NCBI GenBank assembly: GCA_040255445.1
Contig: JBDZUZ010000135.1
Coordinates: forward strand, 1 to 10,745
DNA length: 10,745 nucleotides
Reading direction: 5' to 3'
DNA from: JBDZUZ01 sp040255445
Lineage (GTDB): Bacteria > Planctomycetota > Phycisphaerae > Phycisphaerales > UBA1924
Under the pieces are notes generated by a model, which did not search any database, was not told the DNA's origin, and saw nothing but the letters and a program-made list of their open reading frames with translations. A program made the position numbers and the translations under genes. Numbering within the stretch: position 1 is the stretch's first letter; each line of letters starts with the position of its first letter. Below are positions 1-6,482 of this stretch, piece after piece.

Positions 1-353
1 GGGCGCAGGTGCTCGATACCATCATCCGGTTCGACGGCATCTTCGAGGCCGAGCGGGTGCTGACCGAGGTGAAGAAGTCGGGCTTCCGGGTCAGCAAGGC
101 GACGGTCTACCGCACCATCAAGCTGCTGCAGGATGCGGGGATCATCCAGCGGGTGCTCTTCGACGAGGAGCAGTCGCACTACCAGCTGGCCTACGGCAAG
201 GCCCCGCAGGACCTGGTGATCAGGGTTGATACACACGAGGTGATCCCGATCGACCTGCCGGAGCTCGATGCGATCCGCGATGCGGTGTGCCGCAGGATGG
301 GGCTGGAGCCGCAGAGCCACCGGCTGCACATCTTCGCATCCGCGAAGAAGTGA
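1..353 (+). CDS. Fur-family transcriptional regulator, 5'-truncated, metal ligands largely missing
   Basis: The reading frame is open from the window edge, so the true start lies upstream; the GTG at position 9 is internal or fortuitous. The N-terminal part is a Fur-type winged helix: FEAERVLTEVKK followed by SKATVYRTIKLLQDAGII, which matches the Fur recognition helix and wing (S.ATVYRTL..L..AG). The C-terminal part, LVIRVDTHEVIPIDLPELDAIRD then HRLHIFASAKK, follows the Fur dimerisation fold. The HHHDH cluster, the first CxxC, the late His and the C-terminal cysteine pair of classical Fur are not present: APQD and VDTHEV stand where they would be. The protein also ends soon after the last strand. 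It is therefore a Fur relative that probably does not use the standard Zn/Fe sites, and its inducer is unknown. It ends at TGA 351-353, directly against the stop of the convergent exbD gene. Family assignment is firm; function is inferred. Confidence 0.82.
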   Translation, partial: AQVLDTIIRFDGIFEAERVLTEVKKSGFRVSKATVYRTIKLLQDAGIIQRVLFDEEQSHYQLAYGKAPQDLVIRVDTHEVIPIDLPELDAIRDAVCRRMGLEPQSHRLHIFASAKK

Positions 354-884
354 TCAGGGTGTGCCGGGCAGGGTGGTTGCAGGGGGGCTTCCAGCGGGGG
401 GCGACGACAGGTCTGTCGCGGCCGGCGGCTCGCGACGCGGGGCCAGACCCACGCGGGTGATGCCCAGTGATGCACAGATCTCGTGGATGCGGACGACGGC
501 GTCGTAGGACGCATCCGCCGCGGGATCGACGACGATGACGAGCCCGGACTCGGGCTGGTTCCGCTGGATGGCGCGGAGCTCTTCGGTGGCGCGATCGAGC
601 GGGATGGGGTCGCCGCCGTCAATCGTTGCGACAGCGTTGGCGGCTCCGATGGGGGCGACCAGCCCGATGCGGACGATCCGCGGCGGGTTATGCGCGGCGG
701 GAGCATCCGTCGCGCGGTTGCCGGGCAGAGCCGTACGGAGGAACCACTCGGGGCCGAGAAACGCAGCGCTGGCCATGAAGAAGATCAGGATGACCATGAC
801 GACATCGACCATCGGCGTCATGTTGGGGCCAACGTGGGTCTCGTAGAGCGAGAGGGCGTTACGGCGGCGGGAGAGGCGGCTCAT
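354..884 (-). CDS. ExbD/TolR-type biopolymer transport protein (second copy)
   Basis: A 176-aa protein with ExbD/TolR layout: a short basic cytoplasmic N-terminus (SRLSRRR), then NMTPMVDVVMVILIFF, which carries the conserved membrane Asp (D27) at the start of a single transmembrane helix (about 26-43), then a periplasmic domain. In this family the membrane Asp is part of the proton path through the ExbB/TolQ channel. The periplasmic part contains ATEELRAIQRNQPESGLVIVVDPAADASYDAVVRIHEICASLGI, which follows the usual ExbD order of a strand, a D-x-x-x-x-Y helix and a final strand; a Pro/Ala/Ser-rich tail follows. The ATG at 882-884 overlaps the stop of the upstream exbD by 4 bp (ATGA), which suggests translational coupling. 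The protein is clearly different in sequence from the first copy. Its stop directly abuts the convergent Fur-like gene, with no terminator between them. Confidence 0.88.
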   Translation of the reverse strand: MSRLSRRRNALSLYETHVGPNMTPMVDVVMVILIFFMASAAFLGPEWFLRTALPGNRATDAPAAHNPPRIVRIGLVAPIGAANAVATIDGGDPIPLDRATEELRAIQRNQPESGLVIVVDPAADASYDAVVRIHEICASLGITRVGLAPRREPPAATDLSSPPAGSPPATTLPGTP

Positions 885-1342
885 CGCGGGCTGCCTCCAG
901 TGGTAACGCCATCAGCTCGCTCGGAGACGAGCTTGATCGTGGTGAGCCCGGCAGCGCGGCAGGCTTCGACCACCGGCGCGATGGCGCTGTAGGGCAGCGA
1001 GCGGTCGGCGCGGATCTGCACGGTGGCTTCGGTTGCGGCGGCGGCATCGGGGACGCTCTCACGCACGACCTGAGGCAGCGACTCGCGGGGGACTTCCCGG
1101 TTGTCGATCAGATAGCGGGCCGAGCCGGGCGCAGCGCCGGGCGCGATGTTGACGACCAGGAGCGCGGTCTCGATCTCCGCCGCGCCGCGGGAGGTCTCCG
1201 GCAAAGAGAGCCCGGCGAGGCGGTCCGATGCAAGCGTCGTCACGATCAGGTAGAACACGATCAGGCACATGACGACATCGATCAGGGGGGTGACGTTCAC
1301 CTTCCCCGGAGTCGCTTCGTGATGGACCTTGCGGATGCGCAC
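881..1342 (-). CDS. ExbD/TolR-type biopolymer transport protein (first copy)
   Basis: A 153-aa ExbD/TolR family protein. The N-terminus ends in VNVTPLIDVVMCLIVFYLIV, with the conserved proton-path Asp at D22, leading into one transmembrane helix (about 20-40). The periplasmic domain includes a region of the VQIRADRSLPYSAIAPVVEACRAAGLTTIKLV type; the R-A-D-x-x-x-x-Y core and final strand are typical of ExbD. The start is taken as GTG at 1340-1342 because AGGA lies 7 nt upstream (1350-1353) and the protein then begins right before the membrane segment, as in the family. It sits 31 bp after the exbB-like gene and overlaps the second exbD by 4 bp. It probably assembles with the ExbB-like protein into a proton-motive-force-driven inner-membrane motor. 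Whether that motor serves TonB, Tol or another partner cannot be told, since no TonB, TolA or receptor gene is in the window. Confidence 0.88.
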   Translation of the reverse strand: MRIRKVHHEATPGKVNVTPLIDVVMCLIVFYLIVTTLASDRLAGLSLPETSRGAAEIETALLVVNIAPGAAPGSARYLIDNREVPRESLPQVVRESVPDAAAATEATVQIRADRSLPYSAIAPVVEACRAAGLTTIKLVSERADGVTTGGSPR

Positions 1343-1373
1343 GGCGTATTCCTGCGGTCAGCGTGTGACCGTA

Positions 1374-2060
1374 TCAGCGGGCGGGTTCATCGCTGGACGG
1401 CACACGCTCGACGATGTCGCCGGCGATCACGATGCCGCGGGTGCAGAGGCGGTCGATCAGACCGCGGTACACGCCGTAGACGAGCAGACACGGGATCGCG
1501 AGGCACAGGCCCAGGAGCGTGTGGAAGAGCGCCTTGGAGATGCCCAGCGAGAGCACCTCGGCGCCGGCCTTGCCGCCCGAATCGCCCAGCGATGTAAAGG
1601 CAAGGATCATGCCCCAGACCGTGCCGGCCAGGCCCACGAGCGGGCCGAGGTTGCCGATCACGTTGAGCAGGTCGACCTTGCGGAACCAGCGGGCCGACTC
1701 TTCGCTCGCCGCGAGTTCGGCGGCGTCGCGGATGACGGCGCGCTCGGCGCCCTTCTTCTCGACCGCGGCGAGGACGATGCGTGCGACGATCGAGTCGCTC
1801 TGCTGCGCGGTCGTGCGGACATCCTCCCAGCGGCCGCCCTTGGCGAGGTCGCCCAGCCGCTCGACCGTGTTCTGCGGCAGGACGCGGCCGCGGCGGACCT
1901 CGACCAGGCAGAGGATGATCACCGCGACGGCGACGACCGATCCGCCCAGCAGCACGATCGTGAAGATGTCGAACGACTGGACGAAGAGGGCCCAGAGGCC
2001 GGTCGCCGGAGCGGGCTCGGCCGCCTGAGCGAGCAGCAGCGGAACAAGCGGGTCAGACAT
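1374..2060 (-). CDS. ExbB/TolQ/MotA-family proton channel protein
   Basis: A 228-aa inner-membrane protein of the MotA/TolQ/ExbB family. The first hydrophobic helix is at about 33-55 (FTIVLLGGSVVAVAVIILCLVEV). A cytoplasmic segment of about 70 residues follows, then the characteristic pair of helices: NLGPLVGLAGTVWGMILAF (about 136-155) and a helix around HTLLGLCLAIPCLLVYGVY (about 177-197). The G-P-L-x-G-L-x-G-T-V-x-G-M block and the T-x-x-G-L-x-x-A-I-P block are the family hallmarks. Some ExbB homologues have a long periplasmic N-terminal extension; this one has only about 30 residues before the first helix. ATG 2058-2060 has no good SD. Two exbD-type genes follow directly, which gives a complete channel-plus-rod module. 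The predicted role is conversion of proton flow into force on an unidentified periplasmic partner. Confidence 0.88.
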   Translation of the reverse strand: MSDPLVPLLLAQAAEPAPATGLWALFVQSFDIFTIVLLGGSVVAVAVIILCLVEVRRGRVLPQNTVERLGDLAKGGRWEDVRTTAQQSDSIVARIVLAAVEKKGAERAVIRDAAELAASEESARWFRKVDLLNVIGNLGPLVGLAGTVWGMILAFTSLGDSGGKAGAEVLSLGISKALFHTLLGLCLAIPCLLVYGVYRGLIDRLCTRGIVIAGDIVERVPSSDEPAR

Positions 2061-2118
2061 GCGGCGATGGTAGTGGGCCGGGGCTGCCGCCGCGGCCGGC
2101 GACGGCGGGGATGCCGCA

Positions 2119-2817
2119 TCAGGACTCTTCGTCCAGGTCCTTCTCGGTCACGCCGCGGCTGGTCTTGTAGCCGCCGGTGAACCAGCGGTAGAGGTCGGCG
2201 TGCTGCGCCTGCTCGTTGATGAAGGGGTAGCTGGGGCTCATCGGCTCCACCCACTCGAGCGAGACCGCGCAGCGGATCGGGGCACGCTCCTTGAAGAGCT
2301 CGAAGCCCTTGCGGGCGGCCCAGGCATCCGGCAGCGTGAAGCGGAGCCGGCGCGACTCGGGGCCGGTGTGGTCGAGGTGGATCGTCGCCAGTTCGGTGGC
2401 GGGGGGCAGCGCATCGGCGATGCGCTGCGGCCACTCGATGACGGCCGCGGCGAGGCCGGCAGCGCGGCGGTCATCTGTGAAGAGGCGGTCCCAGCCGGCG
2501 TTCTCGAGTTCATCGGTTCCCGAAACGCGGTAAGCGTCGACATGAATGAGCTGGCCGCCGCCGAGCGGGCCGGCCTCGTGCGGCTCGGGGCGTTTGGCGG
2601 GGATCGGGTACTGGTTGACGATGACGAAGGTGGGGCTGGAGACGGTGCGGGGATCGATGCCCAGGCCGGTGGCGATCGAGCGGACCAGCGTGGTCTTGCC
2701 CGCGCCCATCTCGCCCTCGAGCGCGAGCACATCGCCGGGGCGCAGCAGCCGGGCGATGCTGGCGCCGATCGCGGCGGTGGCGCCGGGCTCGGGGCTGTCG
2801 TGCGTGAACTCGATCAT
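2119..2817 (-). CDS. tsaE: TsaE (t6A biosynthesis ATPase) with a YacG-like, cysteine-poor C-terminal extension
   Basis: TsaE is the ATPase partner of the TsaB-TsaD complex that makes N6-threonylcarbamoyl-adenosine at position 37 of ANN-decoding tRNAs. The family's motifs are in order: Walker A GEMGAGKT (35-42), SPTF (61-64), HVDAYR (92-97) and IEWPQRI (127-133). A Pro/Gly-rich insert of about 19 residues (71-89) separates the SPTF strand from HVDAYR. The protein is 232 aa, against roughly 150 for an ordinary TsaE. The extra residues (about 170-232) resemble the small zinc protein YacG: one Cys (C183), then PSYPF-x8-DLYRW-x4-Y and an acidic tail, in YacG spacing. Three of the four zinc cysteines are missing. 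The start is ATG 2815-2817; no SD is visible. It lies 62 bp after thiL and 58 bp before exbB, in the same direction. The TsaE call is secure; the YacG relationship is my inference from motif spacing. Confidence 0.92.
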   Translation of the reverse strand: MIEFTHDSPEPGATAAIGASIARLLRPGDVLALEGEMGAGKTTLVRSIATGLGIDPRTVSSPTFVIVNQYPIPAKRPEPHEAGPLGGGQLIHVDAYRVSGTDELENAGWDRLFTDDRRAAGLAAAVIEWPQRIADALPPATELATIHLDHTGPESRRLRFTLPDAWAARKGFELFKERAPIRCAVSLEWVEPMSPSYPFINEQAQHADLYRWFTGGYKTSRGVTEKDLDEES

Positions 2818-2879
2818 GCGGGATGGTACGGGGGCGTCGGGACGAGATGGGGTGCGGCTGCTGGCTGTGAAGGCGCGGG

Positions 2880-3815
2880 TCAGCCGTGATCGAAGCCCGC
2901 CGCGGCGATGTCCTCGCGGCCGTCTGCGGTGAGCAGCCAGACGCCCGATCCGGGTTCATCGGTGACGCGGCCGATCACGGTGATGGGCGTGCCGGTGTCG
3001 CCGCTGCCGGGGGGGCAGGTCTCAGGGAGTTTGGCATCGGGGGAGACGGTGAAGAGGAGTTCGTAATCCTCGCCGTCGCTGATGGCTCGTTTCAGGTCGA
3101 TGCCCCCGTGCCGCGGCAGGCGATCGGCGTCGATCTCGATGGTGACTTTGGATGCGCGGGCCATGCGGCCCGCGTCGATGCCTAGCCCATCGGAGATGTC
3201 CATCATCGCCGTCAGCGCATCGCCGAAGGTGGATGCGAGGAACACCGCTTCGGTGATGCGGGGCTCGAAGGTGAGATGCCGGCCCATGCTGTCGGTATCG
3301 AGCGAGCCGCCGAGAGCGCCGGTCACGCAGACGAGGTCGCCGGGTTTCGCGGTGGAGCGGAGGACCGGGCCGCGGGCCGCGTGCGGGCGGCCCAGCAGCG
3401 TGATGGTGAGGACGAGCGGGTCTTCGGGCTTGGGCTGCGAGGCGATGTCGCCGCCGACAAGCGGGCAGCCGAAGTGGAGCGCCCACTTGCTGAGCGCATC
3501 AAAGAGCAGGTCGGCGCGGGATTGGTTGAAGCCCTTGGGGAGCGCGGCGGAGGCGAGCGCCACCGAGCATGAGCCCGCCATCGCGGCGATGTCCGAGACG
3601 GTGCGGGCGATGGCCTTGCGGGCGATCAGGTCGGCGGGCGTTTCGGCGGTCGCGTGCCGGCCGACGACGAGCTGATCGACCTTGAGGAGCAGATCCACCC
3701 CGCTCTCGCGGACGACCGCGCAATCATCGCCGGGCCCGACGATGATGTGGCCGTGGTCCGTGGTGAGTGATGCGCTGCGGCGGTAGATGTGGCCGAGCAG
3801 GTCGGATCCCCGCAT
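2880..3815 (-). CDS. thiL: Thiamine-monophosphate kinase ThiL
   Basis: This 311-aa protein has the length and motif order of ThiL, which uses ATP to convert thiamine monophosphate to the cofactor thiamine diphosphate in the cytoplasm. Visible motifs are GPGDDC (27-32), VDQLVVGRH (46-54, equivalent to the family's TTDxLVEGxHF), VSDIAAMA (73-80), LVGGDI (119-124), KPGDLVCVTGALG (157-169), MDISDGLGID (205-214) and SDGEDYELLF (247-256). Together these are the ATP/Mg2+-binding signatures of the ThiL/PurM superfamily. The TTD-LVEG motif is altered (KVD and VVG), while its Asp is kept. The ATG at 3813-3815 gives the standard N-terminus just before GPGDD. It is the first gene of the probable thiL-tsaE-exbB-exbD-exbD operon. 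An intrinsic terminator just upstream (3852-3881) separates it from the previous gene, so its promoter must lie in the short interval 3816-3851 or depend on read-through. Confidence 0.93.
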   Translation of the reverse strand: MRGSDLLGHIYRRSASLTTDHGHIIVGPGDDCAVVRESGVDLLLKVDQLVVGRHATAETPADLIARKAIARTVSDIAAMAGSCSVALASAALPKGFNQSRADLLFDALSKWALHFGCPLVGGDIASQPKPEDPLVLTITLLGRPHAARGPVLRSTAKPGDLVCVTGALGGSLDTDSMGRHLTFEPRITEAVFLASTFGDALTAMMDISDGLGIDAGRMARASKVTIEIDADRLPRHGGIDLKRAISDGEDYELLFTVSPDAKLPETCPPGSGDTGTPITVIGRVTDEPGSGVWLLTADGREDIAAAGFDHG

Positions 3816-3851
3816 GACGGAGCGTATGGGGTCAGCGCGTGCGGGCGCACG

Positions 3852-3881
3852 AAAAAGCCCCCGCCGGGGGGCGGGGGCTTT
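3852..3881 (-). terminator. Rho-independent terminator after the deoxyhypusine synthase-like gene
   Basis: A perfect 12-bp inverted repeat (3854-3865 with 3870-3881) encloses a 4-nt loop. Read on the minus strand, the stem GGCGGGGGCTTT is followed by a U-run (complement of the five A's at 3852-3856). It begins 27 bp past the stop codon at 3909, so it should end transcription of that gene before thiL. Confidence 0.92.
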
Positions 3882-3908
3882 GGATCAACTCAACGGATCG
3901 CGGCGGGT

Positions 3909-5060
3909 TCAGGCCTTCGCGGCGGTCTTCTTGCGGGGCTTGGCCTCGATCGAGCGGGGCGTGCCCTTCTCGAACATGTCGGCGAACTTCCGCTCCTTAC
4001 GCTTCTTCCACTGGCCGCGGTGGAAGGCATCGCTGGCCATGAGCGGGAAGAGGGCGGAGTATTCCCCGAAGACCATCTGCTCGTTGACGACGTCGACCTT
4101 GCCCCAGGAGCAAGCCTCGCGGAGCGTGGAGCCCGAGAGGGCGCCGTCGCGGCTGTCGGCCACCGTGAACTGGATGGCGTACTTGTGCATGCCGATATCG
4201 CCGCGGGCCTTGCCGCCGCGGCGTTCGTTGAGGAGCTCGGCGGCGACGACGATGTCCTGCGCGAAGTTCTTGGGCACGCCGCCGCCCATCATGAGCAGGC
4301 CCGTGTCGTTGCTGGCGAACTTGATCTCGGTGAGCTCGCGGAAGTCCGCGCCCGAGTCGAAGGCGAGCATCTCGTTCCTGCCCTTGCCCTGCTCCATCAT
4401 CTCGACCTGGTGCAGGACGATGCCGAAGCCGGCGGAGCAATCGGAGAAGGCGGGGCAGAAGATCGGGACGCGCTTCTTGTAGGCGGTGAGGACGAGGCTC
4501 TCGGCCTTGGGGTGGTGCTTGGCCAGGTACGCGCCCATCGCATCGATGAGCTCGCGGCTGGAGTACGCGCCGGGGCCGTTGTCCTTGAGGAACTTGTCGA
4601 AGATCTTCTTGGTGGTGTCGTCGGTCGTGCGGAGATCGTCCTCGTCGATGTAGGTGTCGTAGATGCGATCGATCATGAGGTTGCGGAGCGTCGGGTCATC
4701 GACGGGCGGGGCCTCGGGCGAGCCGGGGGCGATGTAGTGCTTGAAGCCCAGGCCCTCGAAGAAGTCCTGGTCGACGATGTTGGCGCCCGTCGACACGATC
4801 GCGTCGATCATGTTGTTCTCGAGCAGCGTGATGATCGCCTTCTTGAGGCCGGCGGAGACCATCGACCCGGCGAGGGTCAGGATCACCGCGCACTCCTTGT
4901 CGGCGAGCATCATGTTGTAGATCTCGCAGGCCTTGGCGAGCGTGCGGCTCGAGTACGCCATGTGCTTGTAGGCGTCGATGACGGGGCGCGCATCGAACTT
5001 GGTGATGTCGATGTGCTTGACGGGCCGGGAGAGGAGGTCTTTCTTGGTCCAGTTCGCCAT
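3909..5060 (-). CDS. Deoxyhypusine synthase-family protein (bacterial DHS-like)
   Basis: A 383-aa cytosolic protein of the deoxyhypusine synthase family. These enzymes use NAD+ to transfer the aminobutyl group of spermidine to an acceptor, either a protein lysine or another amine. Family landmarks: TLAGSMVSAGLKKAI (62-76), VSTGANIVDQDFFE (89-102), PIFCPAFSDCSAGF (199-212), MGGGVPKNF (258-266) and REACSWGKV (314-322). The last contains the Lys (K321) that forms the enzyme-substrate intermediate in human DHS. Bacteria lack eIF5A, so the acceptor is probably a small amine (homospermidine-type chemistry) or is unknown. By my alignment some pocket residues differ from the human enzyme: Asn265 near His288 and Leu308 near Asp316. 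ATG 5058-5060 is chosen because AAGGAG (5071-5076) lies 10 nt upstream; the frame stays open to 5336, but that extension is low-complexity and unlike the family. The tail is Lys/Ala-rich. Confidence 0.88.
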   Translation of the reverse strand: MANWTKKDLLSRPVKHIDITKFDARPVIDAYKHMAYSSRTLAKACEIYNMMLADKECAVILTLAGSMVSAGLKKAIITLLENNMIDAIVSTGANIVDQDFFEGLGFKHYIAPGSPEAPPVDDPTLRNLMIDRIYDTYIDEDDLRTTDDTTKKIFDKFLKDNGPGAYSSRELIDAMGAYLAKHHPKAESLVLTAYKKRVPIFCPAFSDCSAGFGIVLHQVEMMEQGKGRNEMLAFDSGADFRELTEIKFASNDTGLLMMGGGVPKNFAQDIVVAAELLNERRGGKARGDIGMHKYAIQFTVADSRDGALSGSTLREACSWGKVDVVNEQMVFGEYSALFPLMASDAFHRGQWKKRKERKFADMFEKGTPRSIEAKPRKKTAAKA

Positions 5061-5222
5061 TGTCGTGCAGCTCCTTTGCTTTGGGAGTCGGTCGTGTGCG
5101 GTCGGGGTCGTCGGGGGAGGCTCCGCAACGGAATGCGGCATCGGTCCGGCGGCCCGGGCACGCGAACGGCCCATCGCCCAGGTGTGTACGGCCAAGCCCC
5201 CCTGGCCAGTCTGTGGTTGGAA

Positions 5223-5249
5223 CGCTGCCGCGGGGGTGGCGCGGCAGCG
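5223..5249 (-). other. 10-bp hairpin in the leader of the DHS-like gene
   Basis: The sequence CGCTGCCGCG (5223-5232) pairs perfectly with 5240-5249 around a 7-nt loop. No T-run follows on either strand, so it is not a canonical intrinsic terminator. It lies just downstream of the possible -10 box and would be at or near the 5' end of the DHS-like mRNA. It could be a leader structure or a weak end signal for the upstream kelch-like gene. Confidence 0.35.
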
Positions 5250-5251
5250 GG

Positions 5252-5257
5252 ATTGTA
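5252..5257 (-). promoter_or_regulatory. Possible -10 box for the DHS-like gene
   Basis: Minus-strand TACAAT, five of six bases matching TATAAT, stands out in very GC-rich intergenic DNA about 190 nt upstream of the start codon. There is no recognisable -35 hexamer at 16-18 bp, so this is only a candidate. Apart from this box, the hairpin beside it and the SD at 5071-5076, I see nothing distinctive in 5061-5332. Confidence 0.25.
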
Positions 5258-5332
5258 GGGGGGTCCTGGGTCTTGGGTACCCCGGCGCTTCGCGTGGGCA
5301 GGGTGAATCTGTCGGCTGTATACGGAGGGTGG

Positions 5333-6400
5333 TCACTCCTCGGGGAGATCAAGCTCGAAGTCGTCCTCTTCGAAGCCATTGACCTCGCGGGCCGACCACT
5401 TCGAGCCGGTCGCGGCGTCCAGACGCTTCAGGACCGCCCCGATGACTCCGGCAACCAGCAACTCGGGCAGCTCTCCTTCGAACGCGACCTCGGCTTCTGT
5501 CTCGAGATTGATGAAGGTGACCTTCACGCCGTGGACATCGATCGGGTGCGTGTCGTCGCTCTTGTACCGCATCGGCAGCACGGTGTGGTCCACGCCGACC
5601 GGGAAAAAGCACTCGGTGGTCGGTGAGGTCCAGCCGTCGTAGCTGTCGATCTCCGTCTCCAGAACGAAGCATCGGCGCCGCTCGTGGTGCCGTACCAGTT
5701 CCCACTCCCACCGGTCTATGTGCAGGCGGTAGAGCGCGGTCCGGCAATGGGAGCGGCCGTGGTTGTCAGCGACGATGTTTCCTCCTCTGACTGTGATCGA
5801 CCTGCTGCCGGGGTCGAGAGCCGCGTGGTGCTCATAGATCCAGCCCGGCATCACGCCCGATGTCGGCCGCTCGGAGATCGCCATCGTCCGCAGGTCGAGT
5901 TCATACACCGGCGTGAATCCCTGGCGGCGGTCCGGCGGGTATCCGAGGCAGCCGATGATGACGATGCGGTCCCCCACGAGCGTCGCGGAGTGAAAGTCGG
6001 TGGGCGGGAAGACCGAGCGCGGATACCCGAAAACGTCGACCTGTCCCGACTCCTCCGTGACCCACGATTCGCCCGGCGCGGGGTGGATCACGATGACATC
6101 GTTGTAGATGCAGAAGTCCGGGTCGTAATGGTCTTCGTGCTCGCCCGCGATACACACGATCCGGCCGTCGGGCAGCGGTGTCTGCGTCATGCCGTAGCGG
6201 TCGAAGCACCAGTCGGGGTCGTTGTGCCAACGGTCACCGGCGCCGTGCCTCCACTGGGCTCCCAGCGGGAGACGCAGTCGGTACGCGTTCGCGCCGGCGC
6301 GGACCGCGTGGTCCCACCATGGGTTCGTCATTCGCTCCGGATTCGTGGTCCCGAAGCGGGGCCGCCGGAACTGCTCGAAGACATCATCGCTCGGCGGCAT
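5333..6400 (-). CDS. Kelch-like/beta-propeller-type protein of unknown function
   Basis: A 355-aa protein without signal peptide or membrane helix, so probably cytoplasmic. I do not recognise a named gene. The central part reads like kelch/galactose-oxidase propeller blades: LPDGRIVCIAGEHEDHYDPDF (76-96), IYNDVIVIHP (98-107), then DFHSATLVGDRIVIIGCLG (135-153), YELDLRTMAISERPTSG (166-182) and ITVRGG (202-207). The H-S-A-T-x-x-G-D-x-I-x-x-x-G-G-like core is the kelch pattern, but too few blades are obvious for a complete propeller. The N-terminal RFGTTNPERMTNPWWDHAVRAG and the acidic C-terminus (NGFEEDDFELDLPEE) are probably family-specific. The stretch GEHEDHYDPDF is rich in metal-ligand-type residues. 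ATG 6398-6400 has only a weak SD and lies just beyond the terminator of the next gene to the right, so it is probably transcribed alone. A protein-interaction or glycan-related role is possible but unproven. Confidence 0.7.
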   Translation of the reverse strand: MPPSDDVFEQFRRPRFGTTNPERMTNPWWDHAVRAGANAYRLRLPLGAQWRHGAGDRWHNDPDWCFDRYGMTQTPLPDGRIVCIAGEHEDHYDPDFCIYNDVIVIHPAPGESWVTEESGQVDVFGYPRSVFPPTDFHSATLVGDRIVIIGCLGYPPDRRQGFTPVYELDLRTMAISERPTSGVMPGWIYEHHAALDPGSRSITVRGGNIVADNHGRSHCRTALYRLHIDRWEWELVRHHERRRCFVLETEIDSYDGWTSPTTECFFPVGVDHTVLPMRYKSDDTHPIDVHGVKVTFINLETEAEVAFEGELPELLVAGVIGAVLKRLDAATGSKWSAREVNGFEEDDFELDLPEE

Positions 6401-6416
6401 GGGGATCCAGAATACG

Positions 6417-6453
6417 AAAACGGCCGCCGCGTGCCCGGGGCGCGCGGCGGCCG
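6417..6453 (-). terminator. Rho-independent terminator after the dockerin-tailed secreted protein
   Basis: An 11-bp perfect inverted repeat (CGGCCGCCGCG at 6421-6431 with 6443-6453) surrounds an 11-nt loop. On the minus strand it is followed by TTTT (complement of 6417-6420) and a further T-rich stretch. It begins about 30 bp past the stop at 6483 and ends 17 bp before the start codon of the kelch-like gene. Confidence 0.8.
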
Positions 6454-6482
6454 CGTCATGCTTCCGTCAACATCCTGCGAGC

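Noticed and set aside
216..360. 11-bp direct repeat GTGATCAGGGT at 216-226 and 350-360
   Set aside because: Short, one copy lies inside coding sequence, and there is no matching symmetry or promoter context. Chance is sufficient.
1329..2180. Long plus-strand open frame (283 codons) opposite the exbB-like gene
   Set aside because: Low-complexity Asp/Arg/Ala-rich translation with no recognisable domain; the minus strand carries convincing ExbB motifs.
3789..5258. Very long open frame on the plus strand (489 codons) opposite the DHS-like gene
   Set aside because: Its Val/Gly/Asp/Glu-rich composition is a GC-rich antisense shadow. The opposite strand encodes a clear DHS-family protein with motifs and an SD.
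5061..5336. 92-residue N-terminal extension of the DHS-like protein
   Set aside because: The frame is open but low-complexity. A good SD precedes the internal ATG at 5060, where the family-like sequence begins.
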